A DNA stretch of 64,000 nt from Nostoc parmelioides FACHB-3921 (lineage in GTDB: Bacteria > Cyanobacteriota > Cyanobacteriia > Cyanobacteriales > Nostocaceae). The stretch spans positions 55,316-119,315 of the forward strand of contig NZ_JACJQL010000018.1 in assembly GCF_014696625.1 (NCBI RefSeq), written 5' to 3'. A program made the position numbers and the translations under genes. Position 1 is the stretch's first letter; every line of letters begins with the position of its first letter. The notes beneath the pieces were generated by a model. It ran no database searches and was not told the DNA's origin. It worked only from the letters and a program-made list of their open reading frames with translations. Of the stretch, positions 36,350 to 45,548 are shown one piece after another.

Positions 36350-36705
36350 AGTTTTGACTCCTCTAAGGTTTCTCTAGGAATTGCTTCCAGGCATTAATCT
36401 TTTATTTGTTCTCATCATATTGAGAAAATATGTGTATGTAAATTCGGTTTTTATCACTTAATAGATGATGATGACCGAACCAGAAAATACAGTATTATTA
36501 GGTAGGGAAAATACACAATTTACGGGTTCGGTAAACTCTACTTGAGACATGAATCTTAGTCAGCAAGTCTGGAATATGAGACTTTCAACATAGCTGTTCC
36601 CCAGATAGCAGAAACGGGAAAAATAAATTCATAAACTATTTAGATGGCAGCATAATTAATTTTTGCTGATCATACATTTTGCTTTTGTTAAAAATACATC
36701 ACAAT
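36350..36705. other. Intergenic region between divergent hsp20 and SMR genes
   Basis: Mostly non-coding. A 26-codon open frame (36465-36545, MMMTEPENTVLLGRENTQ...) starts with three ATGs but lacks a clear ribosome-binding site; I do not call it a gene. Holds both promoters, not resolved. Confidence 0.35.
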
Positions 36706-37026
36706 ATGTCTACAAGTTTAGTTTACTTGCTGATGGCAATTATATTTGAAGTTTCCGGCACCACCTGCATGAAATTATCAGATGGTTTTAATAAATTGAC
36801 ACCTTCTATTTTGATATTTGTGTTTTATGGACTTTGTTTTACTTTTCAGACACTATCACTCAAAAATATTGACATCAGTATCGCTTACTCTGTTTGGGCA
36901 GGTTTAGGAACTGCTTTAATTGCTGGTGTTGGTTTGATTTGGTTTCGTGAATCTATGACAATGGTTAAGTTTATCTCTATGACTTTAATTATGGTGGGAG
37001 TAGTTGGTATAAATTCAGGGAAATGA
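36706..37026 (+). CDS. SMR family small multidrug/cation efflux protein
   Basis: A 106-residue membrane protein with four helices, the exact layout of EmrE/QacE-type transporters. The key membrane glutamate is Glu15 in VYLLMAIIFEVSGTTCMKLS; later helices include AYSVWAGLGTALIAGVGLIW and a final ITLIMVGVVGIN-like segment. It would exchange protons for cationic compounds as a dimer. The ATG at 36706 gives normal length; an upstream start at 36679 would add nine residues. Single gene. Confidence 0.93.
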   Translation: MSTSLVYLLMAIIFEVSGTTCMKLSDGFNKLTPSILIFVFYGLCFTFQTLSLKNIDISIAYSVWAGLGTALIAGVGLIWFRESMTMVKFISMTLIMVGVVGINSGK

Positions 37027-37029
37027 ATC

Positions 37030-37300
37030 AATTCAAAATTCAAAATACCCTTCGGGAAGCTAAAGCTACAAAATTCAAAATTAAAGACAGCCACCCACAA
37101 GGGGAAGCCAGTCTCGTGGGCGGTGAGTGCAGCCACACGTGCGGCTATGCCGCCGGGTGGACTGCCGTAGCTTGCTTCTCCGTAGGAGTATCCGAAGGGG
37201 TTTCCCGACTTGAGAGAACTGGCGTTGGGGTTTCCACCTACCTTGGGAAACAAGGATTTTTTCTCTGACGAGACGCTAACGCGAACGCCCACTAGAGGCG
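37030..37300. repeat. Mosaic of short palindromic repeats
   Basis: Contains AATTCAAAATTCAAAAT units and a chain of small palindromes such as AGCCACACGTGCGGCT (37128-37143) and CTCCGTAGGAG (about 37179). Open frames cross it on both strands, but their translations have no protein character. Such mosaics are common between Nostoc genes. Confidence 0.55.
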
Positions 37301-37419
37301 GGGTTTTAAACCTAACTTTTTCCTATAAAAATACCTCATACATAATTGGTATGAGGTAAAAACAGAGGAAATCAACAAAGGATGATAGTGTAATTTTGCC
37401 TTTTAAAACTAGGAGATGG

Positions 37420-37541
37420 TGTTGTGGTAAAGTATTACCAACTCGGTTGACAGCCTCAACGCCCACCGTAGGCGATCGCTATCGTCAATCTAACAATATT
37501 GTTAGAAAAAGTAGCAGACTAATCAACATCAGTCTGCTTTA
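37420..37541 (+). ncRNA. Candidate structured small RNA ending in a terminator-like hairpin
   Basis: Successive short stems are seen: TGGTAA/TTACCA (37425-37440), GTTGA/TCAAC (37446-37460), the 18-base palindrome TCTAACAATATTGTTAGA (37489-37506), and AGCAGACT/AGTCTGCT (37513-37538) followed by TT. No open frame explains the region. Family unknown; it does not match Yfr1, Yfr2, 6S, tmRNA or RNase P RNA as far as I can tell. Strand is chosen from the final hairpin. Confidence 0.3.
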
Positions 37542-37768
37542 AATGCTCTTGAAAATAGTAAAGATAGAACAATTAAGCTCTTAATTACTTTACTTTGCAT
37601 ACTCTATCAAAAGCGAGTCGCTTTTTGTAGCCATGTTGGCTAATTTTTACTATCTTTATTCAATACAAAAGTTATAAAATAACTTCGCCAAACTTTTATA
37701 AAAGAATCCGATTTGATTATTGTTGGTTTAACCCACACTTGTACATAAAAATATCAGCATCTGTAGGT

Positions 37769-37801
37769 AATGCCCACCAAAACCATGATACGGTGGGCAT
37801 T
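37769..37801. terminator. Strong 10-bp inverted repeat (AATGCCCACC/GGTGGGCATT)
   Basis: Perfect ten-pair stem with a 13-base loop. No long T-run. A related core (GTGGGCAATGCCCAC) occurs at about 47940-47954 beyond the end of the second island, so it is probably a dispersed repeat that may also terminate transcription. Confidence 0.5.
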
Positions 37802-38134
37802 GCTCAATACTAGGTGTATTTTATAAATCAAGTATGAATATCATATTACTAATAATTATTCAGAAATGTATTTTATTGTTAACATTTTGCAGAATTTATT
37901 GGTGCATAGTTGTATAAAACGACATTAAACCTAACTTATAGTCGAGATTAATCAATTAAACTCTAGCTTATGTCAATATAGTATCCGGGAGAAAACCATA
38001 GTTATATAAGATAAGATATCGAGTCTGTTTACCTCCCGTAAGTCACGAGCCATCGTGTCCAAGCGAGATAGTACAAATATATTAATTTCGGATTCTTATA
38101 TTTAGTTTTCTGTAGAAAATTTTGAATTAAAAAA

Positions 38135-41100
38135 ATGTCTCCACTCGGTGTTGCTACCAGTCATTCAACTCATACCCTAGCAACAGGGAAAGCAAAACTT
38201 TGGCTGTTGTTAGTGGGAGTTAACCAATACCAAGATGAAAGACTACCAGCATTGCGTTATTCGGCTGTGGACTGTCAAGGTTTAGCAACAGCTTTAGCCG
38301 ATGCAACTTGCAGGTTTGCTGATAAATCAGAGTGGGTACATCATGATTTTGCTAGCCAACTACCCACACTGGCCAAAGTACAAGATAGTTTAAAGCAAGT
38401 TACTCATCAGGCTCAACCAGAAGACACAATTTTATTTTACTTTTCTGGTCACGGAATGCTAGAACCTAGTTCTCAGCAGGCGATTTTGTGTTTAGCAGAT
38501 ACTCAAACAGATGATTTATTAAATACAGGTTTAGGTTTACCAGAACTTCTGCAATGCTTGGAAAATAGCCAAGCACAGACGCAGCTAGTTTGGCTAGATG
38601 CTTGTCATAGTGGTAGCCTCACATTTAGAGGCGTAAGGAGTAACTACACACCAGCATCTTTGCCTAATCCTACACCCCAAATAGTGGAATTATTACGCCA
38701 ACGGGCAAAGCAAAGTAAAGGATTCTACGCTTTACTTTCCTGCGATACCAATCAACAATCTTGGGAATTTCCCGAATTAGGACACGGCGTATTTACTTAT
38801 TATTTAATGCGGGGGTTGCGGGGTGAAGCCGCAGACATACAAGGTTTGATTGATGCTGATGGGCTTTATCGCTACGTTTATCACCAGACACGACAATATA
38901 TTGAACAAACTAACCAACAATTACGGCTAATTAATCAACAAAATCGTAGTCGGGGAAATACTCAGGTTTATTCAGAATATCCATTGCAAACACCAAAACG
39001 TATTGTTGAAGGTGTGGGGGAAGTAATTTTGGGAGTCAAACCTGCGTTAGTTGTGTCTCCCGACTCTCGAAAAGCCTTGATTGTGGAAGGGTTAGCAATT
39101 AATCAAACAACCCTGGCTTTTAGTCAACTGTTAGGGACTGTAGGAGGCTTTGGGATTGAGTATTGGCCTCTGGCTCATACCAATCAAGATTTACAGGCTA
39201 CAATTAGCAATTGTTTACAAACTAGAGAATTAGAGACAGACAACCAGCAAAATAATTTTGCCACAATCCTGTTATATTTGCGGGGTAAATTGGCGCAAAG
39301 CCCAACTGGTGAACCTGTGTTAGTACTGGGAGAAAATATTCAGTTGAGTCGTTCTTGGTTAAGACAACAATTGAGGCGATCGCTATATTCTCAACAAATT
39401 ATCATCTTAGATTGTCCTTTAGACCAACATAGTCACATATCCTTACAAGATTGGGTAGAAGACTTACAACTGGGGTTCGAGCAAGGACAATGTATCATAG
39501 CGGCTGCTTCATCACCAGAAAATCCTCAACAATTCTTGCAAACGCTACACTCTACTTTACAGGCGCATCAGGAACAACCAAACCTATCAGTTGCCGCTTG
39601 GATTAACCAATTGCAACTATCCTCCCCATTACCTTTACACATTTGGCTATCAGGTGCAAAAGGGGTAATTGAAATTATCCCTGCCAGTACAACCGCTAAA
39701 GGTCAACAGCCAAACGCCATCGTTGATTTAGGTATTTGTCCTTACAGAGGATTACAAGCCTTTCAAGAGGAAGATGTCCAATATTTTTACGGTAGAGAAA
39801 CCCTCACCCAACAACTTATCGCAGACTTGGCAACTAAGTCATTTATGGCTGTAGTGGGTGCATCGGGAAGCGGTAAATCTTCCGTCGTCCAGGCGGGTTT
39901 AATTGCCCAACTCCGCCGGGGTCAGCAATTACCAGGGAGTCAACAATGGTGGATGAAAAGCCTCCGTCCTGGGGAAAATCCTCTAGTCAACTTATCCCAT
40001 TGCTTAGTCGATAGTGGTACTGAAAAAGAAAAAGCGTACCAACAAATGCAGCTAGAAGGGATGTTATATCAAGGGGCGCAAGGATTTGTTCATTGGCTAC
40101 ATCATCGTAGTGAACCAATGGTAGTGTTGGTGTTAGACCAATTTGAAGAATTATTTACCCTGGCAGCCAGTGAAGATAGGCAGAGATTTCTGGACACTGT
40201 TTTAGGTGCGTTGGAGTTATCACCAGACAAATTTAAATTAATTGTTACTCTCAGGGCAGATTTTATCGCCCCTTGTTTAGAAATACCTACTTTAGCAAAG
40301 CTTTTACAACAGTCAAGTATTTTGCTACCGCCTTGCTTAACTCAAGAAGAGTACCGCCGCATTATTATTCACCCCGCCGAAAAAGTAGGATTAACAGTAG
40401 ACCCGGAATTAGTCGAGGTGCTGTTACAAGAGTTACATAACTCCCCCGGAGATTTACCATTACTAGAATTTGTTCTCGAACAATTGTGGGAATATCGAGA
40501 CAAGGGCGTAATTACCTTACAAGCTTATCAGCAATACTTGGGCGGCATTAAAGGCGCATTGGAGAGGAAAGCCCAAGGAGTTTACGACACTTTAGACCCA
40601 GAAGCCCAAGAATGCACAAGATGGATTTTTTTATCCCTGACACAGTTAGGTGAAGGGACAGAAGACACCAGGCGGCGGCTACTCAAGTCTGAGTTAATTG
40701 TCAAAAAATACCCTGTTGCTTTAGTAGAAAGAACATTGCAAGTTTTGACTGCGGCTAAGTTAGTGGTGGTGAATGGGGATTGGGAAGAGGTAAGGTGCAG
40801 GGGTGTAGGGGTGCAGGGGTGCAGGGGTGCAGAGGAGAAAAATTTACCCAATCCCTCTGTGACGATAGAAGTAGCCCATGAGGTGATAATTCGTCACTGG
40901 TCAACTCTACGGTGGTGGTTGGAGGAAAATCGTAGTAGATTGCGATCGCATCGACAAATTGAACAATCGGCGGCTTTATGGCAGCAAAACAACCAACAGC
41001 CTGACTTTTTATTACAAGGTGTCCGGTTAGCAGAAGCCGAGGAAATTTATCTGAATTACACCGATGAACTATCTTGGGATGTTCAGCATTTCATTGAAGC

Positions 41101-43270
41101 TTGTCTCCATGAAAGGCGGCGCAAACAGAACCAGGAACAAAGCCGACTCAGACAAGCCCAAAGGGCTGTCAGTATTATCAGTACTTTGGGTTTAACCGCC
41201 TTTGGTTTAGCGGTTTTTGCTTATCAACAAACCCAAAACGCCCAAATCAAAGAAATTCAAGCTTTAAATTCTCTGTCGGAAAACTTTCTCCTCTCCCACA
41301 AACAATTAGAAGCACTCATGACTAGTGTGCAAGCCGGGAAGGAAGTACAAAATATTAGCTTAGGCATCCCTCCAGATACCCGCACACAAACAGCAACCGC
41401 TTTACAACAAGCAGTCTACAACACTCAAGAACGCAACCGTTTACTGCATAATGCTTGGGTAACTAGTGTCAGTTACTCACCAGATGGTGAAGTCATCGCC
41501 TCTGGTAGTGTAGATAACACCATCCATCTTTGGCGTAGAGATGGTAAATTGCTGAACACTCTCACTGGTCATCATGATGGAGTAAATAGCGTCAGTTTTT
41601 CCCCCGATGGTGAAATTATCGCCTCTGGTAGTGCAGACCGCACCATCAAACTTTGGCAACGCAACGGTAAACTCATCGCCACACTCCAAGGACATGACCA
41701 AGGTGTCAAGAGTGTCAGTTTTTCCCCCGATGGTGAAATTATCGCCTCTGGTAGTAGTGACAATACCATTAATCTTTGGAGTCGTGCAGGTAAATTACTA
41801 CTCACTCTCAATGGACATAGCCAAGGTGTCAAGAGTGTCAGTTTTTCCCCAGAAGGTGATACCATCGCCTCCGCCAGTGACGACGGGACAATTAGACTGT
41901 GGAGTTTAGACGGTCGCCCTTTAATCACCATCCCCTCCCACACAAAACAAGTGTTGAGTGTTAGTTTTAGCCCCGATGGGCAAACCATTGCTTCAGCTGG
42001 TGCAGACAATACCGTAAAACTCTGGAATCGTAACGGTACTTTGCTAAGAACTCTAGAGGGACATAATGAAGCTGTTTGGCAAGTAATTTTTTCACCTGAT
42101 GGACAGTTAATTGCTACCGCCAGCGCTGATAAAACTATTACCCTGTGGTCGCGTGATGGCAATATCTTAGAAACTTTCGCTGGACATAATCATGAAGTCA
42201 ATAGTCTCAGTTTTAGTCCCGATGGCAATACATTAGCCTCAGGTAGTGATGATAATACTGTCAGACTGTGGACTGTGAACAGAACACTACCCAAAACCTT
42301 TTATGGACATCAAGGTAGCGTTAGTTACGTCAAATTCAGCAATGATGGTCAGAAAATTACCTCACTCAGCACCGACAGCACTATGAAAATCTGGAGTCTG
42401 GATGGGAAATTACTGCAAACCTTATCGTCTCCTCTACCTGATGTCACCAGTGTCAGTTTCACCCCAGACAATAACATCGTTGCCTTAGCTAGTCCTGACC
42501 ATACTATCCACCTTTACAATCTGGATGGCATTTTACTCCGTAGTTTACCAGGTCACAACCATTGGATAACGAGCTTAAGTTTCAGTCCTGATAAGCAAAT
42601 ATTAGCTTCTGGTAGTGCTGACAAAACCATTAAACTTTGGAGTGTCAACGGTCGCTTGTTAAAAACTCTCTCAGGGCATAATGGTTGGGTGACAGATATC
42701 AAATTTAGCGCTGATGGCAAAAATATTGTCTCCGCTAGTGCTGATAAAACCATCAAAATTTGGAGCTTAGATGGTACGCTAATCAGGACTTTACAAGGTC
42801 ATAGCGCTAGCGTGTGGAGTGTCAACTTTTCACCAGACGGTCAAACTCTCGCCTCAACTAGTCAAGATGAAACTATCAAACTCTGGAATTTAGCTGGTGA
42901 ACTAATCTATACCCTACGTGGTCATAGTGACGTAGTTTACAACCTAAGTTTTTCACCAGACGGTAAAACCATCGCCTCAGCTAGTGATGACGGCACAATT
43001 AAGCTATGGAATGTCACTAATGGCACATTACTAAAAACATTCCAAGGACATCGCGGCGGTGTCAGAAGTGTAAGTTTTAGTCCCGACGGTAAAATTTTGG
43101 CATCCGGTGGGCATGATACTACAATCAAAGTCTGGAACCTAGAGGGGATAGAACTACAAACCCTAAATCTAGATGCGTTACTCGACCGTGCTTGCGATCG
43201 CCTGCACAATTATCTCACAACCCACCCTAATATAACTACAGAAGAGTACCAGCTTTGTTTTAGTGATTAA
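38135..43270 (+). CDS. Caspase-STAND NTPase-WD40 giant protein
   Basis: A 1711-residue protein. N-terminal caspase-like domain with catalytic His106 (FYFSGHGML) and Cys158 (LDACHSGS). A STAND NTPase follows, with P-loop GASGSGKSS at about 574-582 and Walker B VLVLDQFEEL near 665. A membrane or hydrophobic helix lies at about 1013-1030 (IISTLGLTAFGLAVFAY). Then 14 WD40 repeats of 41 residues (about 1105-1690), enough for two seven-bladed propellers. Near residue 887 a short Gly/Cys/Arg insert is encoded by a GGTGCAGGGGT repeat tract. The layout is sensor (WD40), switch (NTPase), effector (protease), as in fungal and bacterial NLR-like death or defence proteins. Confidence 0.95.
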   Translation: MSPLGVATSHSTHTLATGKAKLWLLLVGVNQYQDERLPALRYSAVDCQGLATALADATCRFADKSEWVHHDFASQLPTLAKVQDSLKQVTHQAQPEDTILFYFSGHGMLEPSSQQAILCLADTQTDDLLNTGLGLPELLQCLENSQAQTQLVWLDACHSGSLTFRGVRSNYTPASLPNPTPQIVELLRQRAKQSKGFYALLSCDTNQQSWEFPELGHGVFTYYLMRGLRGEAADIQGLIDADGLYRYVYHQTRQYIEQTNQQLRLINQQNRSRGNTQVYSEYPLQTPKRIVEGVGEVILGVKPALVVSPDSRKALIVEGLAINQTTLAFSQLLGTVGGFGIEYWPLAHTNQDLQATISNCLQTRELETDNQQNNFATILLYLRGKLAQSPTGEPVLVLGENIQLSRSWLRQQLRRSLYSQQIIILDCPLDQHSHISLQDWVEDLQLGFEQGQCIIAAASSPENPQQFLQTLHSTLQAHQEQPNLSVAAWINQLQLSSPLPLHIWLSGAKGVIEIIPASTTAKGQQPNAIVDLGICPYRGLQAFQEEDVQYFYGRETLTQQLIADLATKSFMAVVGASGSGKSSVVQAGLIAQLRRGQQLPGSQQWWMKSLRPGENPLVNLSHCLVDSGTEKEKAYQQMQLEGMLYQGAQGFVHWLHHRSEPMVVLVLDQFEELFTLAASEDRQRFLDTVLGALELSPDKFKLIVTLRADFIAPCLEIPTLAKLLQQSSILLPPCLTQEEYRRIIIHPAEKVGLTVDPELVEVLLQELHNSPGDLPLLEFVLEQLWEYRDKGVITLQAYQQYLGGIKGALERKAQGVYDTLDPEAQECTRWIFLSLTQLGEGTEDTRRRLLKSELIVKKYPVALVERTLQVLTAAKLVVVNGDWEEVRCRGVGVQGCRGAEEKNLPNPSVTIEVAHEVIIRHWSTLRWWLEENRSRLRSHRQIEQSAALWQQNNQQPDFLLQGVRLAEAEEIYLNYTDELSWDVQHFIEACLHERRRKQNQEQSRLRQAQRAVSIISTLGLTAFGLAVFAYQQTQNAQIKEIQALNSLSENFLLSHKQLEALMTSVQAGKEVQNISLGIPPDTRTQTATALQQAVYNTQERNRLLHNAWVTSVSYSPDGEVIASGSVDNTIHLWRRDGKLLNTLTGHHDGVNSVSFSPDGEIIASGSADRTIKLWQRNGKLIATLQGHDQGVKSVSFSPDGEIIASGSSDNTINLWSRAGKLLLTLNGHSQGVKSVSFSPEGDTIASASDDGTIRLWSLDGRPLITIPSHTKQVLSVSFSPDGQTIASAGADNTVKLWNRNGTLLRTLEGHNEAVWQVIFSPDGQLIATASADKTITLWSRDGNILETFAGHNHEVNSLSFSPDGNTLASGSDDNTVRLWTVNRTLPKTFYGHQGSVSYVKFSNDGQKITSLSTDSTMKIWSLDGKLLQTLSSPLPDVTSVSFTPDNNIVALASPDHTIHLYNLDGILLRSLPGHNHWITSLSFSPDKQILASGSADKTIKLWSVNGRLLKTLSGHNGWVTDIKFSADGKNIVSASADKTIKIWSLDGTLIRTLQGHSASVWSVNFSPDGQTLASTSQDETIKLWNLAGELIYTLRGHSDVVYNLSFSPDGKTIASASDDGTIKLWNVTNGTLLKTFQGHRGGVRSVSFSPDGKILASGGHDTTIKVWNLEGIELQTLNLDALLDRACDRLHNYLTTHPNITTEEYQLCFSD
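40793..40836 (+). repeat. GTGCAGGG tandem repeat inside the caspase-STAND-WD40 gene
   Basis: Five imperfect units of GGTGCAGG/GGTGTAGG in frame, encoding RCRGVGVQGCRGAEE between the STAND helical region and the rest. The same GGGGTGTAGGGG type occurs in non-coding DNA at 24856-24870. Confidence 0.75.
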
Positions 43271-43356
43271 GAAACAGAAAGTAGGGGAAGTAGACGGAAG
43301 AAAATTCACAACTGTCAAAAGTGAGAAGTGATTCACTCCCCACCTCTGACTTACCC

Positions 43357-43593
43357 TTAATTAAACCGCTTTTGTTCAGCGTCTTTCCCTTGCAGTACTT
43401 GAGTATGTGTTAAATCTATCTTGCATTCTCTCTTGTCAATATCCGACTTAATATTGAGTCCTTTATCATTAACGGCAATCTCCACCTTATATTGACCAGT
43501 AGCCATATTAATCGCCGCATAAGTCACTGTAGCGCACATAACCACCCCAGAAAATAGTAAACTAACTTGCAGAATTCCCAATACGCGTTTCAT
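43357..43593 (-). CDS. Small exported or membrane-anchored protein of unknown function
   Basis: A 78-residue protein. The first about 27 residues (MKRVLGILQVSLLFSGVVMC then ATVTYA) form a signal peptide or membrane anchor; the rest is polar, with KVEIAVNDKGLNIKSDID. Two cysteines, one in the hydrophobic part. No family recognised. It runs opposite to both neighbours. Coding status is supported by the coherent signal-like N-terminus, but no ribosome-binding site is evident. Confidence 0.55.
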   Translation of the reverse strand: MKRVLGILQVSLLFSGVVMCATVTYAAINMATGQYKVEIAVNDKGLNIKSDIDKRECKIDLTHTQVLQGKDAEQKRFN

Positions 43594-43796
43594 TTAGATA
43601 ACCTTTAACTCGTTATCCTTATTTAAAGATGAGGCTGGTTGAGTATCAGGTTGAGCAAGCGTTCGCTAATAGACGACTTTTGCGATTTATCTAGATGATT
43701 TGAGGTTGTCAGACGTTTGAGGCGCTCAATCACTATTAATACAGCTTAGGTGGTATCAAATGCTGATATACTCTCAATAGTTTTTTATGAGGAGTG

Positions 43797-44873
43797 ATGG
43801 CGCGATCGCTTCGGGTAGCACCAGAGTATACTAATAAAGTAAAGTTAGCACTTCGGCGTAATGGCTATCCCAGCCAGACAAAGTTTTGTGAACACATAAC
43901 ACCTGCAATATCCACAGTCAAAAACTTTTTCAGTGGTAAGGCTATTGATTATGAATATTTTCTAGAAATTTGTGAAAAATTAGGACTAGACTGGCGAGAA
44001 ACAGCATATAAAGAACTAGAAAATCAACCAACTAACGGGGAAGCATCACCCTTCATCACTGGCGCACCCATCACTCAACCACGTTACTTTTTTGGACGCG
44101 AGAAAGAATTAAAGCGCCTGTTTAACCTGCTCAAACGCCATCCCCTGCAAAACGCCGCCATTATTGGTAAAAAGTGCAGTGGGAAAACCTCTTTACTGCA
44201 CTACTTAAAAAACATCACCACCACCCCAGCAGAAAAACTACGTCCTGGTCAGAAATCTGATTGGCTACCCCATCCAGAAACTTACCAATGGGTTTTTGTA
44301 GACTTGCAAGACACACGAATGCAAAGCCGGGAAGGACTATTAAAGCACATCCTCGCATCATTAAAAATGAAAGCGCCAACGCCATGCGATTTAGAGAATT
44401 TCATGGATGTAGTCAGCGAAAACTTATCTTCTCCCACAGTCATCTTACTAGATGAGATTGGCGTTGGTTTACAACGTTGTCCAGAGTTGGATGATACATT
44501 TTGGGAAAGCTTGCGGTCTTTAGTCACCAACCATACACGGGGAAATCTAGCATTTATTTTATCTAGTCCCGAATCACCGACCGAATTGGCACACAACACA
44601 GGACATAGTTCACCCTTTTTCAATATTTTCGGCTACACCGCATATATAGAAGCCTTGACAGAACTGGAAGCAAGGGAATTAATAGCGAGTTTGCCCATAC
44701 CTTTTCCGGATGAAGATGTGGAATGGATTTTAACTCACAGCCAATGTCATCCACTGATATTACAAATTCTCTGTCGAGAAAGATTATTTACCCTAGAAGA
44801 AGGCGAAAATAATGATAACTGGCGTGAGGAAGGTTTACAACAGATGAAACGATTTGCTGATTTATTACATTAG
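43797..44873 (+). CDS. HTH plus STAND/AAA-type ATPase, first gene of the ATPase-toxin operon
   Basis: A 358-residue protein. Residues 1-75 begin MARSLRVAPEYTNKVKLALR, an N-terminal helix-turn-helix-like module common at the front of cyanobacterial STAND proteins. FITGAPITQPRYFFGREKEL marks entry to the ATPase; P-loop GKKCSGKTS is at 124-132 and Walker B VILLDEIGV near 216. It ends soon after the ATPase lid (LTHSQCHPLILQILCRE), with no repeat or effector domain. Starts: ATG at 43797 or GTG at 43794. The antitoxin gene begins 16 bases after its stop. The ATPase module resembles that of the 777-residue protein three genes downstream. Confidence 0.85.
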   Translation: MARSLRVAPEYTNKVKLALRRNGYPSQTKFCEHITPAISTVKNFFSGKAIDYEYFLEICEKLGLDWRETAYKELENQPTNGEASPFITGAPITQPRYFFGREKELKRLFNLLKRHPLQNAAIIGKKCSGKTSLLHYLKNITTTPAEKLRPGQKSDWLPHPETYQWVFVDLQDTRMQSREGLLKHILASLKMKAPTPCDLENFMDVVSENLSSPTVILLDEIGVGLQRCPELDDTFWESLRSLVTNHTRGNLAFILSSPESPTELAHNTGHSSPFFNIFGYTAYIEALTELEARELIASLPIPFPDEDVEWILTHSQCHPLILQILCRERLFTLEEGENNDNWREEGLQQMKRFADLLH

Positions 44874-44889
44874 AAAAAGTAGACTCACC

Positions 44890-45111
44890 ATGAAAGCACA
44901 TCGAATTGAAACAAAATTAACTGAAGACGGAACTTTGATAATCAAAGACTTACCATTTCAGGCTGGGGAAAATGTTGAAATTATCATTTTAGAAGGTCAT
45001 ACTCATCCCCAAGAGGCGAATCTGTATCCCTTGCGTGGCAAACAACCGTATCGTTATGATGACCCTTTTGAACCTGCTGTTCCTCTGGAAGATTGGGAAG
45101 CCTTGCAATGA
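44890..45111 (+). CDS. Small antitoxin of a PIN-toxin pair
   Basis: A 73-residue protein with an AbrB/DUF2281-like N-terminal strand pattern (HRIETKLTEDGTLIIKDLPF, ENVEIIIL) and an acidic, Pro-rich C-terminus (RYDDPFEPAVPLEDWEAL), the part that would wrap the toxin. The stop overlaps the toxin ATG (ATGA), the usual coupling in type II pairs. The ATG at 44890 is preferred over one at 44854 that lies inside the ATPase gene. Antitoxin function is inferred from order, size and overlap. Confidence 0.8.
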   Translation: MKAHRIETKLTEDGTLIIKDLPFQAGENVEIIILEGHTHPQEANLYPLRGKQPYRYDDPFEPAVPLEDWEALQ

Positions 45112-45497
45112 TTGTATTAGACACCCATATATGGGTTTGGTGGATTCAAGGTGATGCAAGACTAACCCCAAAATATCAAGGCTGGTTGCAACAACATGAA
45201 TCCCAAGGGTTTGGAATCAGCATAATGTCTTGTTGGGAAGTTGCCAAACTAGTAGAGATTGGTAAGCTAACTCTACCTTATCCAGTTGACGAGTGGTTTA
45301 CAGCAGCTTTAGCTTATCCGGGAGTGCAGCTACTCGACATAACCATTCCCATAATCGTTGAATCAACTCAACTCACAGGCTTTCACAAAGATCCATTTGA
45401 CCAAGTTATTGTAGCTACTGCAAGAATTTATGGGTGTCCGCTACTAACGGCTGACGCGAAAATTCTCGCACATCCTGCCGTGCAAACTCTTAAATAA
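45108..45497 (+). CDS. PIN-domain (VapC-type) ribonuclease toxin
   Basis: A 129-residue PIN protein. The acidic active site looks complete: Asp5 in MIVLDTHIWVWW, Glu in SCWEVAKLVEIGKL, Asp in HKDPFDQVIVATA and Asp in PLLTADAKIL. PIN toxins cleave tRNA or rRNA in a magnesium-dependent way. It overlaps the antitoxin gene by four bases. A 51-base gap leads into the next ATPase gene, so the pair lies within a four-gene run. Confidence 0.92.
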   Translation: MIVLDTHIWVWWIQGDARLTPKYQGWLQQHESQGFGISIMSCWEVAKLVEIGKLTLPYPVDEWFTAALAYPGVQLLDITIPIIVESTQLTGFHKDPFDQVIVATARIYGCPLLTADAKILAHPAVQTLK

Positions 45498-45548
45498 ATA
45501 TCAACAAGCTTTCTCATCTCATCTTTAACACCCAAACAGGCAAATCAA

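Larger units (their letters stand above)
37301..38134. other. Long gene-free region upstream of the caspase-STAND-WD40 gene
   Basis: No coding gene supported. It contains a cluster of hairpins (37425-37541) and a strong inverted repeat (37769-37801), described separately. The remaining part, 37802-38134, is AT-rich and should hold the promoter and leader of the large downstream gene. Confidence 0.45.

Noticed and set aside
36350..36464. CIRCE operator upstream of hsp20
   Set aside because: No TTAGCACTC-N9-GAGTGCTAA pattern or close variant.
41477..42162. Long reverse-strand open frames opposite the WD40 repeats
   Set aside because: Mirror frames produced by the regular codon pattern of the WD40 repeats.
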